Position numbers and translations under genes: made by a program
Origin: Echinometra lucunter
Taxonomy: Eukaryota; Echinodermata; Echinoidea; Camarodonta; Echinometridae
Assembly: GCA_029962745.1 (NCBI GenBank)
Contig: CM057157.1
Span: forward strand, 24,027,492 to 24,091,491
Reading direction: 5' to 3'
DNA: 64,000 nucleotides
Notes under the pieces: model-generated
What the model was told of the DNA's origin: nothing
The model's database searches: none
The model's input: only the letters and a program-made list of their open reading frames with translations
Shown: positions 49,303 to 60,172 of the stretch, piece after piece
How the letters are laid out: every line of letters begins with the position of its first letter
How positions within the stretch are numbered: position 1 is the stretch's first letter

Positions 49303-52300
49303 GAGGAGTTAGTCCCTTTAACCCTTTCAGCACAATATGATTTCAGTATAACACATATTTTCCATAGACCCTAGCCCGAAATATCTTGGGCTTAGCATTC
49401 AACAGGTTAAACCGTATCTACCAGGCTAACAGTATCCAAGACTTCTCTTATTTAAGACAAACTTACTTTTGGTGAAACTATACAGACTTGATAGGGAGCC
49501 ATGACCTGTGGCCATCTGATCTCCTTCTCTGATGAGAGAACTTCTGTAGCTGCTGCCAAGATCCTGGTAACTCCCAAACCGTAGCAACCCATCTCAGCTA
49601 ACCTGTTAGTGTGGCAAGTAGCAATGAAAAAAAAAAAATGATATTAAATTTTCATAGCACTTGTTTGATACTAAGGATACAGAGAAAGGAATATTACCAT
49701 CACTCTAGCTTCACTAGAGATCCCATGGAGAGGTGGTTTGTACCAGCTGATGATTGGCTTCACATGGGTCTGGTAATCATAGTTTTGATAGTGAGACCTG
49801 TTAAGGATATTGTGTGCTTGGATGCACATGTAGAAAAGGATTTCATATTACCTGCAAGTTATGTTGCCCTTGTCACAAATTAATTCTCATCTTTAAGATT
49901 AGTTTGATAATAATTTATTTAATTTTGGAGTACCAGTAAGCATGTTTTACAGCACATGATGTGAGATCGAAATGTGCATAGTACTTCATGGCTAGAATCA
50001 CAATTGAAGCAACATTTTCAGTTAGCATCTGATTCTAACTGACCTATATATTTTGATAACAAATTTAAAACGTGTTAAACAGTCATTCAGAAGGAGAATA
50101 CCTCTCTTTTGACTTACTGAGGCTTGCCATCCTGATCAGAAAAGTCAGCTTTGAAGATTTTCGAATACTTGGTACCTAGTAAGAAAGCGTGGCCCACCTC
50201 AATGCCTTGCTTCAATGACATTGGACAGTCGGGTGTTGAAAGGTGGTCCGGGCAGGAGGGCCCTCCCTCTGTAGAAAAATAAAGCAATGTAAAAAATTAA
50301 AGTAATTATTAGAGGAGAATACCTAAAAGATCTAGGCTGTAGATCTAGGCTCTAGATTGTTTCATTCACCTTCTGGTTCAATAGGTGCAATAGCTTAGAT
50401 GATAGAGCACTGGTCTTGTAATTGGGTGGCCCAGGTTCGAAACTAATGTCTATGCGCTAGTGCCCTTTGGTAAGGCATTAATCCTCATTACCAGGTCCCT
50501 TGAACAGGACGTAAAGCCGTCGGTCCTCTGGTTGCTTACTTACAAGCATTCATGCTTTCTTAGCAATCTGGTAAAAACAAACCAATAACCTAGAACATGT
50601 TCTAAGACAGCATGTATACTTAGTTATGAGCTGATTGAGTTCAAATTAGTGCAGAGCATCAAATATTAGGAATTTACAATATGGGTACAGCATGTAATAA
50701 TGAATCCTAAGTTTTCCCGTGTCCTTCTACGACAATGCTACATCATGGGAAAATGTGTAGGGCAGATCTTTTACTCTGAGCTGTAACCAGCAATCATGAT
50801 AGACCCAACTCCTCAAGGATGTCAGCCATTTAATCTCATGGTGGGAAGTGCTATTTCCTACAAACTTATCACAGCAAAAATACATGGAGATAACCCCTTC
50901 CCGTGAGGTAAATAATAGAAAATTGAATGTTGACAATGAACATTTGAGAGATATCTTCTACTTGAGCATCCTCACCTACTGTTTCTTGGTTAACAGCATA
51001 GCCACATCTAGAGCAATGGTAGACATGATCCTCACCAATCTCTGATAACAGATGGAACTCATGAGATGAGGAACCTCCTATAGCTCCTGTAGCACCAACA
51101 GCTAAAGTGTAAAGCAGAGACAGAATAAACAATCATACAAGCTTTAACCTGTTGAACACTAAGTCTGAAATAACTTAGGCAAGGGTGTCAGGAAAATGCA
51201 TGTTATACTGAAATAAAATCATGCTCAGTGGGTTAACTTGCTTGCCATGGACTTTGTCATGAGAGGAAGAATCCAAGCTACCACAGCACTAACAGCTTAA
51301 AAGTACAGCAGAGGCAGGATGAAAAAATCAATACACACTGGTAACAGTACAGTTCAAACATACCTTGTACAATGGGCAGTTTGAGTATGCTGAAGATGTT
51401 TTTGTATGCTTCACAAACAGACTTGTATGTCTCTTCTGCTCTCTCCACGCTTGAGTCAAATGTGTACAGGTCTATAGTGAGAAGATTTGGGATAAAATTT
51501 ACTGTGTCATGATGGACAGGCTTGTGGTCTGGGTTTGAAAGCAAAGTTGATGTCATAAATAATGCTCTTTAGTCTAGCATTAAATCCCCCGTTACTAAAG
51601 TTGGACAAATCATTGTCATCTTGTTGTCAAAAAAATAAATATAAAAATGTACATGTAACTGACTCTTTCCAACAGTGTGCTGGAATACATTTAGCTACAG
51701 GTACTGGTTTTCCCCTTACATGTAAATTGTGACTGGATAATAATGTTTTATCACAAACCATATAAAATGACATAACTGCATTTCAATTCCAAACACAATG
51801 GTGAATTTAAACTATATACCTGATGATGTGCAATTCAATGCAATTACATGTATAAAATGTCTATCTATCATTACAAGTTTCACTTTGAGTACACCCTTGG
51901 TGCGAACATATGCTGACAGGATATCCACATCGTACCTTTCATGAGAAATTCCCTTCCACGAAGCAATCCAAATCTTGGTCTCATCTCATCTCTGAACTTA
52001 CTCGTAATCTTGAAATTGTGAGAAGAAAGACAAGAGGCATGCTAAATGATGCTATCTATCATTAATAGTTAAGTGTAAAAGTGATGTTAATTCTGTAGGG
52101 AATTAGGCTTACCAGTTATAAGATTTCCTCCTTATAATGATACTTTAGGTCAGAGAAACTAAAGTGAAGCTTGAATGCCTCTTGAAATCCATAAATTGTT
52201 ATTTCAATTTCAAGTCCAGAAATCAAGAACAAGGTGAGGATGATAAAAGATTTGGACTCCATATAGCTCAAAAAGACCATGAAAAAAATCATTCAATCAA

Positions 52301-52890
52301 TAATTCCCATCAGTAATTTTTATTATGACTATTATATTCATATTCAAATTCAGGACCTACGCAATAAAGTATCTTTGACATTCTGCGTGTGTAGCTAATA
52401 ACATCTGTCACTGATTTTCAAACTCAGTCAGAGACAATGGATTTTAATGGGATGAACATACCTGATACAGTTTGATTGGAAACTGTTTATGTGAGAGGTT
52501 CTTTTCTGCAGCAATTATATCTGTCACAGCTTCCTCATGAGTCTGCATGAAAAAAAAAAAAAATCAGTGGTTAAAAGACTAAGAATGAAGTTATGAGTTA
52601 ACCTTGCATAACTGAAAGTCGCTTAAGTCAAACTTTTCCTAAGTCAAATCATTTTTTTTTTTTTGTCTTACTATAAAAAACACATGTTTTATTTACATTT
52701 TCTAAGTCCAATTTTGCATAAGTCGAACTATTTTGCTGTCTCAGCAGATTAAACTGTACTAAAATAAAACAGCCCCTTGCGCTGCTGAAGACACGCATAG
52801 TACAGCTTTTCAACATGAATGCAAACATATATCTCAAGAATATCTACAGGATTGGGCAGCCCCTAAATTCCCCCCCCCCTTCCTTCTCTC

Positions 52891-52949
<59 letters not shown>

Positions 52950-55900
52950 GTCTCTCAATACCTTTTTATCTTTCCTGTGATATACTGGTCGATTTCAAAT
53001 ACATACTTTATCGAAATACAAATTGACCCATTGAAACAGTTACAGTTTCAATGGGTCAATTTGTATTTCAATTGGTATTCAATGGGTCAGTTGGTCCAAT
53101 TGAAGGAATGAAAGAATGAGACAGAACAAGTATACTCACTGGTCCCAGGCAGTAGTCCACACCATGCCTATCTTGTAGAGTTATCAACTCTGGACCATAA
53201 TCTGTATGCCTGACTAGATGAAACATAAAACACAAAAACAAACAACAAAACAAAGACATGCATGAAATAGCAAGGGGTTAGATCAAACTATGCCAAACCT
53301 AAAAAAAAAATTAATCTAGGCTAGGTTCTACGTCATTTTCACTGCACCTCTTCTAAGTTTTTGCAGAGCATATAAAAAATCATCAGCAAAATTTGGGAGT
53401 TTTTTTGATAAAGCTTTGCAGACAGAGATGATTACTAAACACCATACATATCAAAATAATTTGTATCTATAAACTTAAAATGCATACTTTCAGAATCTAA
53501 AAAAAAAAAAAAAAAAAATTGAGACATGGTAACGTATTTGGCAAATTAGCTAAGACTTGCCCACAGACTTGAGCCCTTGTGTGCAAAAGTCTAGGACATA
53601 ACATTTTTGTTCCATTAAAGAAGTTTTTTGTTGTTTTTTTTGTGAAATTATTTTTTTCAAAAATATTATCATTATTATCATTTTTATTTTCAAGAATATT
53701 GTTCATAAGGTTTACCTTGGTACCAAGGACCAAGTATTAACTTTTACACCTGAACATCATATGTTGGGAGCCAAAATGGCATATTCTCATATACTTTCTG
53801 TCAGAATTAAGGCCCTTCTGGCTCTAAAAAAGCATTAAAAAGTAACAATTCTGAAAAAAGACTCTGGAAATGACAGGAAGGGTACAACGCTAATTCTACA
53901 AGAGCTGACTGACCTTCCTGAAGTCTTCCAGAGGGAGGAGGGTGTCATTCCTGGCATGGCGATCTTCTGACCTCCGACCTTTTGCATCTCGGCGTCAATG
54001 ACCTTTGTGAGCTTCTCCAAAGCCCTCATAGTCAAAGGTAAAAGATGAAAGGTCCCAGGGCTTGCCTGCCTGATGAGACCAGCCTCCATCATCAACTAGT
54101 GAAAAAGCAGTTAATAAGAATTGAAGAGAAAGGATTAGCTTGATACAATATTTGCTGGATGCTTGAATCGAGGAGGATTCTAAATCAGTAATAAGGCTAT
54201 TGATTCCAAAGCAAGTTTTCAGAAGAGAGGTGGTCATCAGTCAAATTAAAAAAAAAAAAAAATCTGCCCAAATTAGGTCAGGTTGCTCATGCAGACAAAC
54301 TATCTTTTTTCCTAGTACAGAAGTATCCCCTAAACGGTACCCACCAAAAGATGTTTCTCTTTATGCTAAATATTCAATACTTCATTCTTTAAATACTATA
54401 CTACATTCAAAATATGAGCATTGAATATCACTTCTGTAACCAGCTGACTACTTAAATTCTTCATTCCTGGAGTTAATACAAGGGCCAGCTAGTTCCAGTA
54501 GCTACTGGGTTAAAAGATATTGCAAAATGAAAGATGCTCTCAGTTATAAAACGACATCAACAATTTACAGAATTGAACAGCCATTCAATTTGTGATCTCG
54601 TAATTTTTTTTGTTTTCTTCAAACTAATTACTGTTAATCCCTAGAATGCTGTATGAGGTTCTGGGGGTTATCTCACACTTAACCCATAGAGGTACAGTGT
54701 CACCTTTAGGAGATGCTTTTGCAGTATTTGTTGGTCCAGAATGTTGGGCAGTACATATCATACATGAGCAGAAAGAGAAAAATGCACTGACAAATTTGAG
54801 CCCATTCCCATTGCTGTATGGTGTGGCATTCTAGAATTAGAGCAGTTTAAGTGTAACTAATCATTAAACTCTTTAAATTGGCAACACAGTGAATAATATA
54901 TAATCACTATTTCTGTGTTCAAATTGGCAATTTCTGATTAAATTTTACAATTATATTTCATTTTGGTTTATGTTATATCCATATTTATTTTTTTCAAGCT
55001 ATGCAAACGTGGAAAAAAGCAATCATTTGTATTGCCAATTTGAGGATTGAAAATGATTAATTTAGACCTCAAGAAAGCTTTGCATTGCTATGGGTTAAAG
55101 ACACAAGGTCGTGGGCTTTCATGGGGAATTTGACACCATGGGTGCTTACCCAGTAACAGGTGTTGTCCATCACTGTGAGTTTTATGACCAACAGACCTTA
55201 TGTAATGCTCTGTATATTCCACCCTTTGCCCCATATGGCAAAGTCACTCACTTTCCCTGGCGCGAGAATGCCAGAAGCAGGCCGAAGAATGTTTATGGTG
55301 GAACAGCTTGTTTTGCTATGCTCCAGAAATGTAGCTCCATTACAGGTATTTCCACTGCAAAGTCTGGTGTCAGCAAATTATGATTCACTCCCCATGAAAG
55401 CCCACGACCTTGCTATACATAAATATTTTTTCAGGTGATTGGTACACTGTATCTGGGTGACCTCAGTATAACAGGCTTTTACTAAACACTCGGGTCGCGT
55501 CGCGCTGGAAAACACTCGGGTTGCGGCTCGCTGGGTATGGGGCGCCAAGTGTTAACTAAGTTATTTGGTCCAAAACTGTACAATTTACTGTCAAAAATTC
55601 ACTAAAAACTTTATTTATTTATAGAATTCACGATCATGAACCATTTCGTTACAAAATGAAATGCAACAGACAATTTTGCAACAAAACCTCCCACCAATAT
55701 GAATGAACAGACAGGATTTACAATTATGACCTCTCATTGAGCCTGCCAGATTCACTTCGCCCGGGCAGTGACTTTGTTTTGCAACAAACACTTTGTGCAT
55801 AGCAGAGGGAGCAGAGGGAGTAGAGGGAGGGAGGATCAGTTTACTAGAAATATGCTTGTGGGCGTGGCTGTGGGGTTTTTGGTTTTACTGTACACTGACT

Positions 55901-56419
55901 GTAGTTTTGGACCGAATAACCTAGTTAACACTTGGCGCACCATACCCAGCGAGCCGCGACCCGAGTGTTTTCCAGCACGACGCGACCCGACTGTTTAGTA
56001 AAAGCCGTATAACAAGCATTTTCCAACCAAAGTAATCATGAGCTTGGTATTCAACGCCAGGTTAAGGCAGCTTATCAAAAGTCTCGTCCCGCATCTTTGA
56101 TCGTCTTTTCTGTGGCCGATCTTTTACATCAGCTTTTCCGATCCCCCGTTGTTTTATTTATGGAGAAATGAGAGGATCGGAGGGGAAAAGATGCTGAGCG
56201 GGAAAGATGCTAAAGGCCGCGTCCCAAATTGGCTCTGACTTTTGATAAGGTGCCTAAGCTACATTATCAAATATATAGTATGCAATAATGTCTTACCCTG
56301 TGACTTTTGCATTTCACATCTGCTACCTTTGACCCTTCTGGAAGAACAAATGATGGATGGTACATCTGTGACACTCTCTGAAAGAAAGCAGACAGGCATC
56401 TCTTCCCAAGCACGACCAT
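47378..56419 (-). CDS. PARS2: Mitochondrial prolyl-tRNA synthetase (class II)
   Basis: Eleven exons in transcript order: 56419-56297, 54095-53914, 53209-53140, 52542-52462, 52008-51936, 51471-51364, 51101-50976, 50268-50118, 49602-49467, 48347-48165, 47488-47378. They join in phase to 447 codons plus stop, close to vertebrate PARS2. The start has a strong Kozak context (CCACCATGG) and opens a short Arg-containing, acid-poor leader suited to mitochondrial import. Motif 1 region: [20 protein letters not shown]. Then [14 protein letters not shown], motif 2 [17 protein letters not shown] (FRxE), and YTFDSS. The insertion contains a CSRCGY segment, and motif 3 is [11 protein letters not shown]. 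The C-terminal anticodon-binding domain has ADLLLDDR and [11 protein letters not shown]. It charges mitochondrial tRNA-Pro. An acceptor (TTGGCAG) precedes 56458, so a non-coding upstream exon is likely, probably in the CpG-rich region near 57050-57200. Confidence 0.97.
48392..48809. mobile_element. TTAA-bounded MITE, copy 1
   Basis: Starts TTAACCCATAGCAGTACAGA and ends GTACCTCTATGGGTTAA. An inverse-orientation copy of the whole element lies at 54679-55098. This copy sits 45 bp upstream of PARS2 exon 10 (transcript sense). Confidence 0.9.
49241..49298. repeat. Long poly-T tract (poly-A on the PARS2 sense strand)
   Basis: About 58 consecutive T in PARS2 intron 9, close to exon 9. It is unusually long and may reflect a retroelement tail or assembly uncertainty. 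Confidence 0.95.
49318..49410. mobile_element. Small TTAA-bounded element
   Basis: TTAACCCTTTCAGCACAATA at the left and CAACAGGTTAA at the right. It matches the element at 51144-51236 in inverse orientation through the shared TTTCAGTATAACA block. Confidence 0.65.
50385..50560 (+). mobile_element. tRNA-derived SINE
   Basis: Box A-like TAGCTTAGATGATAGAGCAC and box-B-like CCAGGTTCGAAAC, then GCCCTTTGGTAAGGCATTAA and AAAGCCGTCGGTCCTCTGG. It is a family separate from the GAGCAAGGCATTTAAT SINEs. Lies in a PARS2 intron. Confidence 0.8.
51144..51236. mobile_element. Small TTAA-bounded element
   Basis: TTAACCTGTTGAACACTAAG at the left and TCAGTGGGTTAA at the right. Inverse-orientation relative of 49318-49410. 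Confidence 0.65.
52595..52765. mobile_element. Decayed pogo-like MITE
   Basis: Contains TTGCATAACTGAAAGTCGC and TTTTGCATAAGTCGAAC in inverted positions plus AAGTCAAA motifs, resembling the element at 46493-46668 but with eroded ends and a T tract inside. Confidence 0.45.
52870..52955. repeat. CT / CTGT microsatellite
   Basis: CTGT units flank an uninterrupted CT run, preceded by a C tract. Lies in PARS2 intron 3. Confidence 0.93.
53013..53069. repeat. Perfect 25-bp inverted repeat with 7-base spacer
   Basis: The left arm 53013-53037 (GAAATACAAATTGACCCATT...) and right arm 53045-53069 (...AATGGGTCAATTTGTATTTC) are exact complements around AGTTACA. Further partial GGGTCAATTTG/GGGTCAGTTGG copies follow to about 53100. 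Lies 70 bp from PARS2 exon 3. Confidence 0.95.
54436..54513. mobile_element. Small TTAA-related element
   Basis: Begins GTAACCAGCTGACTACTTAA and ends GCTACTGGGTTAA. Sequence-related to 44230-44309 but with a degraded left terminus. Confidence 0.45.
54679..55098. mobile_element. TTAA-bounded MITE, copy 2 (inverse of copy at 48392)
   Basis: Starts TTAACCCATAGAGGTACAGT and ends TTGCTATGGGTTAA. The 420-bp body matches copy 1 in reverse complement, with few differences. Lies in PARS2 intron 1. Confidence 0.9.
55105..55411. mobile_element. MITE with perfect terminal inverted repeats over 20 bp
   Basis: The left end AAGGTCGTGGGCTTTCATGG and right end CCATGAAAGCCCACGACCTT are exact complements. The 307-bp element contains a 90-codon open frame (55111-55383) with no recognised domain. 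It begins 6 bp after the preceding TTAA element. Confidence 0.85.
55474..56006. mobile_element. Foldback element with about 105-bp inverted arms
   Basis: The left arm 55474-55579 (GGCTTTTACTAAACACTCGG... CTCGCTGGGTATGG) and right arm 55901-56006 (CCATACCCAGCGAGCCGCGA... TTAGTAAAAGCC) are complementary with few mismatches. A spacer of about 320 bp has no transposase motif. The arms are GC-rich with repeated CACTCGGGT. Confidence 0.9.
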
Positions 56420-57019
56420 GGTGGGTGGATTCAAAAGCAAGGACAATTATAAGACAGCCTGCCAAGAAAAGAAAAGAAAAGTGAAGACATTTGAGAAACA
56501 CAGCAATTCCTATATTATAATGATTGGTAGCAGAGAGGAACTTGGATTCATAATCATCTTTACTCTAATCTTGCAATAAAAATAAGACATAATTATCAGC
56601 AAACTTCACAATGCATTAGGACTTTATGGCCATATATTTGGAAATATTTCTCTGTAAGCTGTTGTAAACTAGAATTTATGTGTATAACTACAAGTGAAAT
56701 GGACCAAAACAATGCCCCCACCCCAGTCATGCCAGCCCTCTTACCCATGCAATGTTCAATTATCAGACTGTTTGAGTCTTACTCCTACCTGTGCTTTACA
56801 AATTACAATCATCTGCAATGTTCTACACATCTATAAATATTAATGTACCAAAAACAAAAACAAAAAACAAAAAAAAGCAAAAAACAAAAAACAAAACATA
56901 CTCTTTCTTCCTTTCCACTCATCCTGTGACTGTATTCTCTTTTAACATTCTGTCAAGCCTGTCCAGTTATTCTAATAATGTTCACTAAAATGATATCATT
57001 TGGAAATTTTGTAATGGCA

Positions 57020-57201
57020 GTGTATACAGTCACACGCGTGTCTTTACCTTTACCGCGCAGAGGGGATGGTCGGACAGCGCTCTGCGGGCCGCTTTTCACC
57101 AAAAATGCAGCTCATTGTGTAGGGGGTCAATGCGGCCGGAACGGCGTAACGAAAAATATGCAAAACTTTGGAACGGATTTCTTTCTTCTTTTCTCGCGAT
57201 A
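57020..57201 (-). promoter_or_regulatory. CpG-rich candidate promoter / 5' UTR exon of PARS2
   Basis: This stretch is much richer in CpG than its surroundings and borders a 500-N gap (57202-57701). On the minus strand it contains donor-like CGCGGTAAAG. A strong acceptor precedes the first coding exon at 56458, so a non-coding first exon here or in the gap is a reasonable inference. Confidence 0.35.
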
Positions 57202-58607
57202 NNNNNNNNNNNNNNNNNNNNNNNNNNNNNNNNNNNNNNNNNNNNNNNNNNNNNNNNNNNNNNNNNNNNNNNNNNNNNNNNNNNNNNNNNNNNNNNNNNN
57301 NNNNNNNNNNNNNNNNNNNNNNNNNNNNNNNNNNNNNNNNNNNNNNNNNNNNNNNNNNNNNNNNNNNNNNNNNNNNNNNNNNNNNNNNNNNNNNNNNNNN
57401 NNNNNNNNNNNNNNNNNNNNNNNNNNNNNNNNNNNNNNNNNNNNNNNNNNNNNNNNNNNNNNNNNNNNNNNNNNNNNNNNNNNNNNNNNNNNNNNNNNNN
57501 NNNNNNNNNNNNNNNNNNNNNNNNNNNNNNNNNNNNNNNNNNNNNNNNNNNNNNNNNNNNNNNNNNNNNNNNNNNNNNNNNNNNNNNNNNNNNNNNNNNN
57601 NNNNNNNNNNNNNNNNNNNNNNNNNNNNNNNNNNNNNNNNNNNNNNNNNNNNNNNNNNNNNNNNNNNNNNNNNNNNNNNNNNNNNNNNNNNNNNNNNNNN
57701 NATGGCACTTTTCCATGCCCGGGTGGTCTTCTTTTTTTAAAGGATTGGTTTTAACCCCCCCCCCCCCCCCCCGAATATTGAATGTCACTGTGTCGGTCTT
57801 CATGTTAATTCATCATACAGGTTTATTTCTCTTTATGACAACACATTTCCAAGCCCTTGAAAAAAAAAAATAATAATAATAATAAGTCACTCCCGCGTTT
57901 TAACGCCTATCTGACTACCGCTTTCAGCTAACTATTTCGAAGTAATAGGCTAATACTGAACACTGGCTTACTTATGGGGGAGGGGGCTTGGGGGCAGCCC
58001 CCCCCCCCCCAAACAATAAAATTCAAACGTGGTTTATTTCTAATTCGATATCAATGATTATGTTGCTGAAATGACATGATTTTCCTGGGGTTTTCCTTAC
58101 TTTTTTGCACCTTGCTCTCACCCCCCCCCCCGAGTTTTTGCTTATCATGCCACTGATCCACTGATACAGTGACCGTAGCTTAAACCCTAGCCCCTCACAC
58201 CCCCTTTCTCAAGTTTCTTCATAATTTTTTTCGGGATTATTACTTTGCTCGATTTGCGCATGCCCTATAAGAGATCTCTTTTCAAAAAGTCTCCACTTGA
58301 AAGCATCCTTTTGTTACGAAATGTGAGGGGTTTCATCATTTGAGTGATATGGTAGGCAGTGCGCTGGTTATACGAACTGCGCATGTGCAGAAGAAAATTT
58401 TTAACTTCCAAGATCGAGGAGTGTCTGAGCAGACGATTTCTTAAGTAAGTTGATTTTTCCCCCTTAAATTTATGTTTTAAACATGATGCCGGTGCTATAC
58501 ATTACCTTGATAATAAAAAACAAACTTGTCGTTACTCTTATCGAATGGAATTTATTTAAAATTATCAGTATCTTAAAGTAAAATAATTCACTTTTTTGTT
58601 ATCTCAG

Positions 58608-58696
58608 GAATCAATCTTTGAATCAATCCACCTGACGCACCTGTTACCGCACATGTGTCAGACGACAGCAGAAAATTGCATCGCGGCAAGAGAATG
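58608..58696 (+). other. Candidate exon of an unidentified + strand transcript
   Basis: An acceptor (TTATCTCAG) precedes 58608, one frame is open for 29 codons, and a consensus donor GTGAGT follows 58696 in phase 2. An upstream piece ending at a GTAAGT donor near 58444 could be the preceding exon, but it does not continue this frame, so this may be 5' UTR. An ATG at 58653 would open a short spliced ORF into 63444-63513. Confidence 0.35.
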
Positions 58697-59948
58697 GTGA
58701 GTAGAAATTTAAAATTAAATGCCTTGTAAAATTGTCATGATTGTATTCCATGCATCTATCAAACTATTATTTTCCTCTAAGAATGTGAAATTGATATCAC
58801 CGGACTCATACGAAACAAGAAAAAACATTTTTATGACAAACTATTACGAACTATCAGTATCAGCGAGTCGTCTAAAATGTCGCCGCACTTATAAGAGAGA
58901 GGCTGCTTATTTGAAACAATGGAATTTTCACTGTATAGTCTCAAATAGCGATAAAGTCCGAAAGTTGTCTGCCCATCTTGACTAGCCGAGTGCAGACCCT
59001 TCATTTCGGCGTGGCCCTTCACCCCCTGTCCACTATCCCTTCCCGAAAGAAAAATAAAGGTACGCAGTCTTTCGGTTTTATCCTCATTTTACTCGGATCT
59101 ACTGACCAGAAATTACATTTCAGACGAAGAAGAACAAACTAACCATGCTAACGGAAATGGCCGTCTGGATGGAGTTTATGAGACAAAAATAAACTGACAT
59201 AAACCCATCCTTGCACAGCACAAAACTACAATTTTACAATTTTCCCTCTTGAAAGAAGTGTCAGTCCACTTTCCAGGGAAGAAAAACTATGCCATTTGAT
59301 CAAATCATGAACAATATTGCAGTCTTGCTCGTAAATCCAAGATCTGCAACTGCTACTTAGGATGTCAAAAAGCAAAGTGTTTTTTTTTTTTTTTTAACTT
59401 GAATACCTCAAAAGTTCTTTCTTTAGACTCTAATTTCCATTCAATTTATTTTAGGTCTAGTCTAAGCTTAAACGATTTGTTTTAGAAGCAATTTCGTGAT
59501 AAATTGTTTCGATTATTAGTTTAATCAGTTGCGGTAATCTAAAATCCATTTTACTTTCTCAAAAACTGTCAAACTCCTATGGACTCTGTAAATAGCTTAG
59601 CAATTAGGTATGATACGTTTGGCCAATCTATCGTACGATTTAGCCACGCGACCGATTGCACATTACAATCAATCACAAATTTTCACCCGCTTAACGAGAC
59701 AAAAGAAGAACATGCTTGGTATGTGAGCTATGTGGCTTCGTCCTGTTCGTGGCTGAAATTTACTTTTCATTCCCGGTCCATCTCTTTTTCAACAGGTAGA
59801 GCTTGTAAATTTAGCAAGGGCATATTTTAATACAGCATATAAGAGTACACTCTTTGAGTGCGTACACATTGTACAGGCATTTCCTGCACTGTGGCATATT
59901 GGGGCTGATCTAAATTCTATTTCTATATTAAAATGAATAAATAAATGA

Positions 59949-60172
59949 ACGTGATGTATTAAATGAATGAATGTCTGAATGAATTCGTGAATGGATGAAT
60001 GAATGATTCAATAAAAATACATAAATCAATCAATCACTAAGTTAACAAGTTATCAAGAACGTGATTTATTGAATGAATAAATGTCTGAATGAATTCGTCA
60101 ATGCTTGAATGAATGATTCAATAAAAGTACATAAATCAATCAATCAGTAAGTTAACAAGTTATCAAGAAAAT
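59949..60172. repeat. 110-bp tandem duplication rich in ATGAATGA
   Basis: The anchor GTCTGAATGAATTCGT occurs at 59973 and 60083. The units share GATTCAATAAAA, TACATAAATCAATCAATCA and AAGTTAACAAGTTATCAAGA with few changes. Confidence 0.9.

Noticed and set aside
56259..56501. 80-codon minus frame overlapping PARS2 exon 1
   Set aside because: The genuine exon is read in a different frame from the Kozak ATG at 56419. Only that frame joins in phase to exon 2 and matches the family.
59579..59830. 83-codon + frame
   Set aside because: No recognised motif and no convincing splice sites; composition is not distinctive enough to support a gene.
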